Shown here in pieces: positions 25,035-33,546 of a stretch of 64,000 bases of DNA (the first letter of the stretch is position 1; each line of letters begins with the position of its first letter). A model generated the notes under the pieces. It did not search any database and was not told where the DNA came from. It saw only the letters and a list, made by a program, of their open reading frames with translations. The DNA comes from Methyloligella sp. GL2 (GTDB lineage Bacteria > Pseudomonadota > Alphaproteobacteria > Rhizobiales > Methyloligellaceae), in contig NZ_CP054476.1 in NCBI RefSeq assembly GCF_013341275.1, positions 2,530,988 to 2,594,987 on the forward strand, read 5' to 3'. The position numbers were made by a program, and so were the translations under genes.

Positions 25035-26267
25035 TCAGGCCTCGGCTTGTGCGCGTGACGAAGGGCTATCCGACGTCCCCGTCAGAGGCACCCCGGCGAG
25101 GCGTGCGTAAAGTCGCGCCACGACGGGAATAAGCCGGTCGTTGAAATCGTAATACGGGCTGTGACAGGGATGGGCATGGCCCGCCCCGTCATCGGCGCCG
25201 ATCAGCGCAAACGCGCCGGGGCGCGCCTGCAAGTAATAGCTGAAATCCTCCGAGGCCATGATGGGCAGCGGGATCGCCGCCTGCCAGGGCTCGCCCAGCT
25301 CCTCGGCCAGGGCTTCGCGCATCTCGGCCGCCGCGGCGGGGTGGTTGACGGTGGCATCGTAGCGGGTGAAAGGCTCGACCGTAGCCTCGACGCCATAGCT
25401 CCTGGCGGTATCGGAGGCGATCTCGTCGATCAGCCCGAAAATCACATCGCGGTCGGCGCTGCGGGCAAAGCGGATGCTGCCGCCGATCACCGCCTTTTCG
25501 GGGATCACGGTAGCGAGGCTCGGTGCCTCGATGGAGGTGACGCTGACCACTGCCTCGTGCTGCGGCGGTAAGCGGCGGCTGACGATCTGCTGCAGGTTCA
25601 GCGTGATGGCCGAAGCGGCAAGCACCGGATCGCGGCAGCTCTCCGGCTGGCTGGCATGGCCGCCGACGCCGCCCAGCGTGATGCGGAAGGTAGCGTTGCC
25701 CGCCATCACCGGACCGTCGGGGCAGACGGCATGGTCGAAGGGAATGGCCGGCCAGTTATGCCAGCCAAACACGACGTCGACGCCCTCCAGCGCGCCATCC
25801 TCGATCATCGCCTTGGCACCGTGACCGCCCTCCTCCGCCGGCTGGAACAGCAAGGTGACCGGGCCGGGCAGCTTATCCTCGTGCTGCTTCAGCCAAGCGC
25901 CGGCCGCCAGCAGGGTTGCGGTATGGCCGTCATGGCCGCAGGCATGCATCTTTCCATCGCGGGTGGAGACCCAGTCGTGCTGGCCTTTCTCGGGAATCGG
26001 CAGCGCATCAATATCGCCGCGCAGCGCGATATGGCGGCCCGGCGCGTCCTTGGCCAGGATCGCCACCGTTCCGGTGCGGGCGCATTCGCGCCAAGGGATA
26101 TCGAGCAGATCGAGGCATTTTCGGATGAAGAGCGCCGTCTCTTCTTCCTGCCAGGTCAGCTCGGGGTAGCGGTGGAGATGACGGCGGAGGCTGATGGCCT
26201 CGCCGATTAAATCTTCCCAGGACTCACCGGTGGAACCGAACCCGACCGGCACAGACAAAACGGACAT
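25035..26267 (-). CDS. doeB: M20-family N-acetyl-diaminobutyrate deacetylase, DoeB role
   Basis: The 410-residue amidohydrolase has M20D zinc motifs: ALRGDIDALP, MHACGHDGHT and FQPAEEGGHGA. A dimerisation lid domain follows. M20 enzymes remove acyl groups from amino acids, and in doe clusters one removes acetyl from N-acetyl-diaminobutyrate. The classical DoeB of Halomonas is from a different (aspartoacylase-like) family, so this would be the M20 alternative, sometimes called DoeB2. It is first in the operon; 130 bases separate it from the upstream gene, where the doe promoter should be. Substrate is assigned by context. Confidence 0.8.
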   Translation of the reverse strand: MSVLSVPVGFGSTGESWEDLIGEAISLRRHLHRYPELTWQEEETALFIRKCLDLLDIPWRECARTGTVAILAKDAPGRHIALRGDIDALPIPEKGQHDWVSTRDGKMHACGHDGHTATLLAAGAWLKQHEDKLPGPVTLLFQPAEEGGHGAKAMIEDGALEGVDVVFGWHNWPAIPFDHAVCPDGPVMAGNATFRITLGGVGGHASQPESCRDPVLAASAITLNLQQIVSRRLPPQHEAVVSVTSIEAPSLATVIPEKAVIGGSIRFARSADRDVIFGLIDEIASDTARSYGVEATVEPFTRYDATVNHPAAAAEMREALAEELGEPWQAAIPLPIMASEDFSYYLQARPGAFALIGADDGAGHAHPCHSPYYDFNDRLIPVVARLYARLAGVPLTGTSDSPSSRAQAEA

Positions 26268-26400
26268 GGCGCAAGACTAGCGGGACAATAGCGATGGGCA
26301 CAAGCAAAGCGCGCGATTTGCTTACCGGCAGCCGAAATTTTCCGGTGTGCGTGGCTGGTTTATCCAACGCGCCAGGCGCTGAATCGTTCGTGGCCGGCGC

Positions 26401-27102
26401 TTAGCCGCTGAAGCAATAGGCCATATCGGCGGATTGGAAGACGGTAAAAATGGCGAGCCCGACGAGGCTCAGCCCCATGGTGACGCGCAGCCAGGGCTTG
26501 CTGCGGACGCTGCGGGCAAGCCCGGCGAGGCTGGTGGCGCCGAAGGTGGTGGCGGCGATGGACGGCATGGTGCCGAGGGCAAAGCCGGTCATCAGCTCCG
26601 CCCCGCCAAGCGCCGAGCCGCCGGCCATGGATAGGAGCAGCGCGTTATAGACCATGCCGCAGGGGGCGAAGCCCCAGAGCAGGCCGGCGGCGAGCGGCGA
26701 GAGACCGGCATAGGGTTTCGGGATGCGGGCGACGTTTGCCGTGAGGGAGGCGAGCAGGGAATCGAAGCGGCTGGCGCCCGGCAGAACGCCGCAAATGGAC
26801 AGCCCGACCCAGATCAGCATTCCCGCCGCCACGTAGCGCAGCACGCTCTGGGCGCCGGCCATGGCGGCCAGCTCGCCGATGCCAGCGCCTGCAGCGCCGA
26901 CCGCGGCCCCGGCGATGACATAGCTCAAGGCCCGGCCGAATTGCAGCAAGGCGAGAGTCGAGGTCCGCTCCGCAACGCCCGCCCCGTCCGGCGTGGTGGC
27001 CAGATAGAGCGAGCTGGAGATGCCGCCGCAGATGCCAGCGCAATGGGCGCTGCCGGAGAAGCCGATCAGCAGACCGCCTATAAGCGCGACGCCGCTATCC
27101 AT
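26401..27102 (-). CDS. TauE/SafE-UreH_2-type membrane protein, probably metal-linked
   Basis: The 233-residue protein has about six helices and the signature HCAGICGG in the first loop, which marks the UreH_2 group often annotated as sulfite exporter-like. Members frequently sit with copper or nickel enzymes and oxidase maturation genes. Here it starts 32 bases after the stop of a copper amine oxidase, so it is likely co-transcribed with it and may help supply copper. The His-Cys and Cys pair (SAHCAGICGG) would be suitable metal ligands. Transport of another metal or a sulfur compound is not excluded. Confidence 0.8.
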   Translation of the reverse strand: MDSGVALIGGLLIGFSGSAHCAGICGGISSSLYLATTPDGAGVAERTSTLALLQFGRALSYVIAGAAVGAAGAGIGELAAMAGAQSVLRYVAAGMLIWVGLSICGVLPGASRFDSLLASLTANVARIPKPYAGLSPLAAGLLWGFAPCGMVYNALLLSMAGGSALGGAELMTGFALGTMPSIAATTFGATSLAGLARSVRSKPWLRVTMGLSLVGLAIFTVFQSADMAYCFSG

Positions 27103-27134
27103 GCCGGCTTCTCCTCACAGCGTTCTCCGAATGA

Positions 27135-29075
27135 TCAGACCTTGGCGTTGCAGCTTCCCTCATTGACGTCCGGCGGTAGGTTGATCAGCGGATTGCCGTC
27201 GAAGAAGCCGGTCGGCATCAGCATGAAGCCGGTGGAGATGCAGGGCTGGACCGGAAAGTCCTCCACGCGCACCGAATGGTGCAGGCCGAAGACGTGCCAC
27301 AGCACGATGTCGGTGTTCTCGATGGAGCGCCCCTTGGCGGCGAACTCGGCGAGGTCCTCGGTGCCGTCGGAATGGTTCATGAACTCGCCGGCGGGGTAGC
27401 GCTCTTCGGAATCGAAGGCCGTGACCCAGACGTGGTTCTGCACGAAGTTCGCCCGCTGGCCGGAATAGGAGTTCGGATCGACGAACGGCGTCACGCAGCT
27501 GGAGGGCTCCAGCTTGTAGGCGGTCGGCGTGCCGGTGAAGTTCTTCTTGTTGGGATTGATGAACTTCCAGTAGCGCTGCGAGGGCGTGTTGATGCGCCGC
27601 GCCGCCTCGTTCTCGTTTCTGATGACGGTCTCTTCCTCGTAGAAGGCGTTGCCGTAAGGGTTCTCCGGCCCGAGTGGCTCGGCGTAGGTGTTGCACTCCA
27701 CGAAGCTGTTCTCGTCGCCGTCGATAGCCAGGTCCAGCCTGGCGCAGAAGATGTGCTGATGGATCTGGCCCACCACGCCCGGCATCACCTCGCGGCCGTA
27801 TTTCGGCGGCTGGCCGGGAAGGCAGGCGACGGTGTTGATGACGCCGGTCGCCTTCACCTCGAACTCGATGCGGCCATCGGTATGGAGATACCAGTAGAGG
27901 GCGTAGTCGTAGTTGCCCACGGTGCAGATGGAGGAGATCACCAGCTTGGCGCCGCGGCGCACCTCGACCCGCTCGGTGCGGAAATCGGTGTGCTTCCAGG
28001 CGATGCCGGTATCCTCCTCGTGGATGCAGATGGCTTTCGGGATCGACCAGGGCTCGCCGTCCATGGTGTTCATGTGGACGTCGAGATATTTGATCACGCC
28101 GAGACAGTCGCAGCCGAGCTCCAGCGAGTTGGCGAGCTTGCCGACACCGTATTCGCCGACATCGAAGACATGCTTGCGGAAATGGCCATTATCGGGCGAA
28201 CCGTAGGGCACCGTCATCTCCACCAGCGAGGCGCGGTGAACGACGGGGCGTCCGGCAAACTGAATGTCGTGCAAGGTCACTGCCTCGCGGGCGTTGAAGC
28301 CGATGACGAGGGACCAGTCGCGCCAGACGATCTTGCCGTCCTCGAAGGTGAAGTTCACGCCCTCGGGCTGGACCACATTGATGGGCTTGGTCTTCGGCCG
28401 AAGCTGATCTAGGAATTGCGGCTCGTAGTTGAACTCGCCCATGGGGATCGGGGTGACGCCGTAATCGTCGACGCGGATCACCTCCGAGGAGATGAGATCG
28501 ACGACGGCATTCACGCCCTCGATGGGGTGAGCGTAGAAATTCTCGTTATCGCGCAGACGTACCCAGGAGAAGACGTGGCAAAGATGGCGGCCCTCCTCGT
28601 CCTCCAGGCCGAAATTGCCGGCCGACCAGGGATCGACGCAGACCGTCTCCATATCGGTGATGCCGCGCTTGGCGCAGGCCTCGATGAAGCGCGGATCGGA
28701 GCGGACGATATCCTCGATGGCGAGGAACTGCTCCAGCTGGATCATCGGGCGGCGGCCAGGCTGCGGAATGGACGAAACCACCTCGCCGCTATTCAGATCG
28801 ACGACCATCTTGGTCACCGCCACCTCGGCGGCGCTGAACACGTTGACCCGCGCCTGACGGGGGATCGGCATGCCCGGCTTGAAGCTGCGGATGAAGCTCT
28901 TCTCCGGCTCCATCAGCTCGATGGTCTCGAAGCGCGTATCCTCACCATAAGGCGCGTTGGCGCTCACGATCTCGGCGGCCTTCTTGATCTCCGCCGGTGT
29001 CAGCGGCTGTAGCGGATGCGCCACCGCCTCTTCCGGGCCTTCCGATTCAGTCGATTTGCAGCAAGTCTCCAACAT
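27135..29075 (-). CDS. Copper-containing primary amine oxidase (topaquinone enzyme)
   Basis: The enzyme oxidises primary amines to aldehyde, ammonia and hydrogen peroxide. At 646 residues it is of the Arthrobacter type. The topaquinone precursor is Tyr389 in GNYDYALYW, the catalytic base Asp305 in VFDVGEYGVG, and two copper histidines are in GQIHQHIFCARLD with the third in FGLHHSVRVEDFPV. There is no signal peptide, so it works in the cytoplasm. It is followed by a UreH_2 membrane protein and divergent from an AraC-type regulator. A polyamine-type importer downstream of the regulator shares an operator-like sequence, suggesting that its substrate is an imported di- or monoamine. Confidence 0.95.
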   Translation of the reverse strand: MLETCCKSTESEGPEEAVAHPLQPLTPAEIKKAAEIVSANAPYGEDTRFETIELMEPEKSFIRSFKPGMPIPRQARVNVFSAAEVAVTKMVVDLNSGEVVSSIPQPGRRPMIQLEQFLAIEDIVRSDPRFIEACAKRGITDMETVCVDPWSAGNFGLEDEEGRHLCHVFSWVRLRDNENFYAHPIEGVNAVVDLISSEVIRVDDYGVTPIPMGEFNYEPQFLDQLRPKTKPINVVQPEGVNFTFEDGKIVWRDWSLVIGFNAREAVTLHDIQFAGRPVVHRASLVEMTVPYGSPDNGHFRKHVFDVGEYGVGKLANSLELGCDCLGVIKYLDVHMNTMDGEPWSIPKAICIHEEDTGIAWKHTDFRTERVEVRRGAKLVISSICTVGNYDYALYWYLHTDGRIEFEVKATGVINTVACLPGQPPKYGREVMPGVVGQIHQHIFCARLDLAIDGDENSFVECNTYAEPLGPENPYGNAFYEEETVIRNENEAARRINTPSQRYWKFINPNKKNFTGTPTAYKLEPSSCVTPFVDPNSYSGQRANFVQNHVWVTAFDSEERYPAGEFMNHSDGTEDLAEFAAKGRSIENTDIVLWHVFGLHHSVRVEDFPVQPCISTGFMLMPTGFFDGNPLINLPPDVNEGSCNAKV

Positions 29076-29496
29076 AGCGCCATGCTTCCCTTACAACGCC
29101 CGCGGCATCGCGTTTGGCCGCGGGCCCGTCCCACATCTATCCGGCAAGCGCGGCAGGCGCTCGCCGCTCAGTCTTGAGGGGAATTATCGGTTCGGGGCGC
29201 CGCGCTGTAATTGACATTGCACGCCAAACGAGAGCGGCGCCGGCGGGGCGGCGAAGCTGCCTGCTTTCGCGCCAGGCTCTGCTTATTCCTTGGGAACGGG
29301 CGGCCCTATTTGCGATGCGGTGCCGGGCACGCCTGAAGGGCGAGGCTAGGGCTCACCGTCACCGCTGAGAGCGTTGGGATTTATCGGGTTCTTGCCACTC
29401 CGGACGCCGCCGCGCGGCATCGCATCGGCCCCGCCGGGAAGCACTGGCATGGCGCTTGCTACTTCAAAGCCAAAGAGCCTAGAGGGAGCCCGGGCC
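29076..29496. promoter_or_regulatory. Divergent control region of amine oxidase and AraC regulator
   Basis: I see no gene in these 421 bases. The plus-strand frame is open from 29374 but the regulator start is better at 29497. The operator-like sequence at 29206-29230 lies here, 131-155 bases before the amine oxidase start. Confidence 0.6.
29206..29230 (-). promoter_or_regulatory. Operator-like sequence, copy A
   Basis: On the plus strand it reads TGTAATTGACA-N6-GCCAAA-N-G. The same pattern, with identical spacing, recurs before the importer operon at 34834-34858. Eighteen or more of 25 positions are identical. Both copies have the same orientation relative to the minus-strand gene they precede. 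Confidence 0.65.
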
Positions 29497-30585
29497 ATGG
29501 AAAACTCCAGCGTGATCTCCACCGCCATTCTGGATGGCGTTCTGGCGACGATCGACATGCGCGGCATGGACCCGCAAGAAGTCTCGGCGCGGGCCGGGAT
29601 CGGCAATGCCTCGCTCTACGGGCAATCGCATTTTCTGCCGCTGCTCTCCTTCACCTCGATCCTGGAAATGGTGTCGGAGCACAAGAACGATCCGGCCTTC
29701 GGGGCCAAGCTGGGCAAGAGCTTCGACTTCGGGTCGCTGGGCGCGGTCAACCAGATCTTCCTGACGGCCCCGACCCTCGGCGCCGGGATCGAGCAATTCA
29801 TCCGCTATTTCCCGACGCTGCAGACCAATACGGTGTGCGGCTTGTCGGTGAGCGGCGACCTGGCGCGGTTTTCCTATTTCATCCAGGACCACACGGTGAA
29901 GCACCGGATCCAGGACGCCAATTTCACCGAGGCGGTGCTGTGCTCGATGTTCGAGGCGGTGCTGGGCAAAGGCTGGAGGCCGTCTTGCGTCGAGCTCGCC
30001 CATTCCGGCGGCGACGACGTTTCCTCCTATATCGAGCAATTCTCCTGCCCGATGCGGTTCGAGCGGCGCGACAACGCGATCCTGTTTCCCGCCGATTGCC
30101 TGGAGAAGCCGAGCGCCTATGCCGACCCGATGCTGCATCGCGCGCTCGAGGAGGAGCTGCGCGAGACGCTGCAGCACAAGACGTCCCACACGGATTTCGC
30201 CACCAGCGTGAAGGGCTGGATCACCTCGGCGCTGTGCAATTCGTCGAGCACCGACATCCATCTGGCGGCGATCGATTTCGGCATGAGCCAGCGCAGCTTC
30301 CAGCGCAAGCTGTCGGAGCATGGCGTCAACTATATCGGCCTGCGCAATACGGTGCGAATGGAGATCGCCAAATGCATGCTGGCGCTAACCAGCCTGCCGA
30401 TCCCGGAAATCGCCTATCATCTCGGCTATAGCGAGACGAGTGCCTTTGCCCGCAGCTTCAAGAATCTGGCCGCAGAGACGCCAGCGCGGTTCCGGGAGAT
30501 CGCCACCGGCGATCTGAACCAGGACAATGCGGGGTCCGAGGCGCTGTTCCAGTTCCTGGACAGCCGGTCCTTCGCCCAGCACTGA
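29497..30585 (+). CDS. AraC-family transcription regulator
   Basis: I start at ATG 29497 (362 residues) because GGGAG lies upstream; the frame is open 41 codons earlier. The N-terminal part is an arabinose-binding-type ligand domain of the OruR/ArgR-like group (GASLYGQSHFLPLLSFTSI is not shown in full; the stretch AVNQIFLTAPTLGAGI follows). The C-terminal 100 residues form the double helix-turn-helix, with DFGMSQRSFQRKLSEHGVN and IPEIAYHLGYSETSAFARSF. It is divergent from the amine oxidase and convergent with the importer operon, and is the likely activator of both. The inducer would be an amine or its aldehyde product. Confidence 0.9.
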   Translation: MENSSVISTAILDGVLATIDMRGMDPQEVSARAGIGNASLYGQSHFLPLLSFTSILEMVSEHKNDPAFGAKLGKSFDFGSLGAVNQIFLTAPTLGAGIEQFIRYFPTLQTNTVCGLSVSGDLARFSYFIQDHTVKHRIQDANFTEAVLCSMFEAVLGKGWRPSCVELAHSGGDDVSSYIEQFSCPMRFERRDNAILFPADCLEKPSAYADPMLHRALEEELRETLQHKTSHTDFATSVKGWITSALCNSSSTDIHLAAIDFGMSQRSFQRKLSEHGVNYIGLRNTVRMEIAKCMLALTSLPIPEIAYHLGYSETSAFARSFKNLAAETPARFREIATGDLNQDNAGSEALFQFLDSRSFAQH

Positions 30586-30617
30586 GGGGCGCCCGGCAAA
30601 ACGCCGGAGCCCCCCTC
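30584..30617. terminator. Bidirectional hairpin between regulator and importer operon
   Basis: GAGGGG and CCGGC pair with GCCGG and CCCCTC around a loop of AAAAC. It overlaps the regulator stop and lies between convergent genes. No long T run follows on either side. Confidence 0.55.
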
Positions 30618-30641
30618 ACCTCCTTGGAAAGTCTTGATCCG

Positions 30642-31451
30642 CTAGAGCGCCGCCTCGCCGGTATCGGCGAGCGCATTGCGGCTGCGCGAGATGGCGAAGC
30701 CGAGCACGATCAGCACCACCGAGAGCACGACCACGAGGGTGGCGATGGCGTTGACCTCCGGGGTCGCTTCGCGGCGCAGCATCGACCACAAGGTCATCGG
30801 CAAGGTGTTCTCTCGCCCGGTCAGCAGATAGGTGACCGCGATTTCGTCGAAGGAGATGGAGAAGGCGATCAGCATGGCGCCGAGCAGCGCCGATTTGATG
30901 TTGGGCAACGTCACCTTCCAGAACACCTCGAGCTCGTTGGCGCCGAGATTGACCGCCGCCTCGCTGGTGCTGCGGCCGAGCTGCTGCAGCCTGGCGAAAA
31001 CCTCCGTTGCGGTGATGCAGATCAGCGCCGTGCCCTGCCCCAGCATGATGGTGTAGAGCGACAGGTTGAGGCCGATAGCGACATAGAAGCTGAGCAGCGC
31101 CACACCGGTGATCACGCCGGGCAGCACGATGGGCAGCATCACGATGCGCCGGAACCAGGCCTTACCGGGAAAGTCGTAGCGGTCGAGCGCGATGGCGGCC
31201 GGAAGCCCGAAGGTCACGCTCAAGATCACCACGCCGACGGCGACGAAAACCGAGGCGCCGAAGGAGCGGATGATCTGCTCGTTGGCAAACACCTTGGCGT
31301 ACCATTCCAGGGTGAAGCCGTTGAACGGCAGCCCGGTGTAATTGCTGTCGTTGAAGGAGAACACCGCCATGGTGAAGAGCGGCGCGTAGAGGAAAAACAG
31401 CACTGCCAGGCCGAGGATGGTGACGAGGGCTTTGTTTCCGAAGGCACGCAT
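30642..31451 (-). CDS. Polyamine-type ABC transporter permease (PotC-like)
   Basis: The 269-residue inner-membrane permease has about six helices and the EAA loop AAVNLGANELEVFWKVTLPN, which docks on the ATPase. It is the last gene of the four-gene importer and 20 bases after the other permease. PotC/PotI and related opine or putrescine permeases share this form; the ligand is not shown by the sequence. Confidence 0.9.
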   Translation of the reverse strand: MRAFGNKALVTILGLAVLFFLYAPLFTMAVFSFNDSNYTGLPFNGFTLEWYAKVFANEQIIRSFGASVFVAVGVVILSVTFGLPAAIALDRYDFPGKAWFRRIVMLPIVLPGVITGVALLSFYVAIGLNLSLYTIMLGQGTALICITATEVFARLQQLGRSTSEAAVNLGANELEVFWKVTLPNIKSALLGAMLIAFSISFDEIAVTYLLTGRENTLPMTLWSMLRREATPEVNAIATLVVVLSVVLIVLGFAISRSRNALADTGEAAL

Positions 31452-31471
31452 AATGATCGAGGCTCCTTAGC

Positions 31472-32389
31472 TCACAGCCGGTGCTGGAAGCGGTGCTCCA
31501 GGTAATGGGCGACCGAGATCAGCGCCAGGCCAAGCGTGATCACCACCAGGCCGATTGCCGCCGCCATGGGCCAGTCGAAGGCGACGCCCAGAAGATTGAT
31601 GACGATGTTGGAGATCATCAGCGAGCTCGGACCGCCGACCAGGACCGGGGCGACGAAATCGCCGAAGCCCAGAGAGAAGGTGATCACCGCGCCGGCCAGG
31701 ATGCCGGGGATGCTCAACGGGAACACCACCTTCCGGAACACCTCCCAGCGCGTTGCGCCGGCATTCAGCGCCGCATCGATCAGCGATGTCGGGATGCGTT
31801 CCAGCTGGGCGTAGATCGACAGCACCGCGAAGGGCGTGAAGATATAGACCAGAGTCAGCGTCACGCTGAACTGGTTATAGAGGAAGATGGTCAGCGGCTC
31901 GTCGATGATGCCGGCGCCGATCAGCATGGTGTTGAGAATGCCGCCAGTGCCGAGGATGGTCTTCCAAGCATAGGCCTTCACCAGATAGGACGCCCACCAC
32001 GGCACGATGACCAGAAGATAGACGAACCGCTTCACCGTCTCGGGCGCATGGAAGGCCAGATAAAACGCCAGCGGATAACCGATGATCGCGGAGAAGATGG
32101 CAGTGAACAGGCCGAGCTTCGCCGACAGGAGCATCACACCGAGATAGGGCTCGGTGGTGAACACCTTGATGAAATTGGCCGGTGACAGGCCCGGCGTGAA
32201 GGTGACGTAATCCACCGAGCCGAGGCTGTAATAGAACAGCATCCCATAGGGGATGATCATGAAGACGAAGAACCACAGCGTCGGCGGCAGCACCCAGAAC
32301 AGCATGCGCCGGCGGTCGATGCGCTTGGCGCGCTTCAGGCCGGATTCGCCTTCGCTCGGCAGGTAAGTGTCGGCAGTCAAATCGGTCAC
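31472..32389 (-). CDS. Polyamine-type ABC transporter permease (PotB-like)
   Basis: The 305-residue permease starts at GTG 32389, five bases after the ATPase stop. A cytoplasmic N-terminal tail (GESGLKRAKRIDRRR) precedes the first helix, and the EAA loop reads AALNAGATRWEVFRKVVFPL. It forms the membrane channel with the PotC-like permease. Confidence 0.9.
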   Translation of the reverse strand: MTDLTADTYLPSEGESGLKRAKRIDRRRMLFWVLPPTLWFFVFMIIPYGMLFYYSLGSVDYVTFTPGLSPANFIKVFTTEPYLGVMLLSAKLGLFTAIFSAIIGYPLAFYLAFHAPETVKRFVYLLVIVPWWASYLVKAYAWKTILGTGGILNTMLIGAGIIDEPLTIFLYNQFSVTLTLVYIFTPFAVLSIYAQLERIPTSLIDAALNAGATRWEVFRKVVFPLSIPGILAGAVITFSLGFGDFVAPVLVGGPSSLMISNIVINLLGVAFDWPMAAAIGLVVITLGLALISVAHYLEHRFQHRL

Positions 32390-32393
32390 GCCC

Positions 32394-33473
32394 CTACTCC
32401 GCCAGAAGCCGCACGTCTTGCGGCGAGACGGAGAGCATCACCTCGCCGCCGAGACCGTCGGGCATCTCCTGCTCGAAGACATTGAGCTGGCCCGCCTCGC
32501 CGGCCAGATCGACGACGAATTCATGCTTGGCGCCGAGGAACAGGCGTTCGGCCAGCATGCCTTTCAGCATGTTCATGCCGTCCACGGGGCCGCCGGCGAT
32601 GTTGATGCGGTCGGCCCGCATCATGACGCCGACCGTCGAGCCGGCCGCAACGCCATTGCCCTCGCAGCGGAGGATCTGTCCGTCGCCAAGACGCACCTGA
32701 GTCTGTCCGCCCTCGGTCGAGACCACGATGCCGGAGAGCACATTGGCACGGTCGATGAAGCGGGCGACGAACTGGCAATTGGGCGCGGCGTAAATCTCTT
32801 CCGGCGAGGCCACCTGCAGGATCCGGCCGCCATTCATCACCACGATGCGGTCGCTCATGGCCATGGCCTCTTCCTGGTCGTGGGTGACGTAGATGAAGGT
32901 CTTGCCGAGCTGGCGGTGGATGCGCTTGATCTCGATCTGCATGGCCTTGCGCAAATTCGCATCGAGCGAGCCGAGCGGCTCGTCGAACAGCACGATATCC
33001 GGCTCGGTGATCAGGGCGCGGGCCAGCGCGGCGCGCTGCTTCTGGCCGCCGGAAAGCTGATGGGGTTTCTTGCCGCCATGATCGGCAAGATGGACGAGAT
33101 CGAGATATTCGCCGATGCGCCGCTTCACCTGCTCCGGGGTATATCTGCCGCGATAGCGCTTTAGCCGAAGGCCGAAGGCAACATTGTCGGCGATGGTGAG
33201 GTTGGGGAACAGCGCATAGTCCTGGAACACCATGCGCATGTCGCGTTCCGAGGGCTGATCGTAGGTGATGTCCTTGCCGTCGAGCAGGATCTCGCCGCTA
33301 TCGGGCCGCTCCAGCCCGGCGATGCAGCGCAAGGTGGTGGTCTTGCCGCAGCCGGAAGAGCCAAGCAGGGTGACGAACTCGCCGCGATCGATGGAGAGGT
33401 CGATCCCGTCGACCGCCGGCTTGAGCCCAGCGCCGTAGGACTTCCTGAGCTTGCGAATATCAATATAGGACAT
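32394..33473 (-). CDS. Polyamine-type ABC transporter ATPase (PotA-like)
   Basis: The 359-residue subunit has Walker A GSSGCGKTTTLR, the signature LSGGQKQRAALARAL, Walker B IVLFDEPLGSLD and a switch His in VTHDQEEAM. A C-terminal TOBE domain (from about residue 280) is typical of PotA and CysA groups. It powers import through the two permeases encoded after it. Confidence 0.93.
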   Translation of the reverse strand: MSYIDIRKLRKSYGAGLKPAVDGIDLSIDRGEFVTLLGSSGCGKTTTLRCIAGLERPDSGEILLDGKDITYDQPSERDMRMVFQDYALFPNLTIADNVAFGLRLKRYRGRYTPEQVKRRIGEYLDLVHLADHGGKKPHQLSGGQKQRAALARALITEPDIVLFDEPLGSLDANLRKAMQIEIKRIHRQLGKTFIYVTHDQEEAMAMSDRIVVMNGGRILQVASPEEIYAAPNCQFVARFIDRANVLSGIVVSTEGGQTQVRLGDGQILRCEGNGVAAGSTVGVMMRADRINIAGGPVDGMNMLKGMLAERLFLGAKHEFVVDLAGEAGQLNVFEQEMPDGLGGEVMLSVSPQDVRLLAE

Positions 33474-33546
33474 GAACCGGACCCGTCTGGTGAAAGGGGT
33501 GAGGCGCGGGAGCGCTATTACGCGCGCCCCCGCGCCCCGAGAGACG

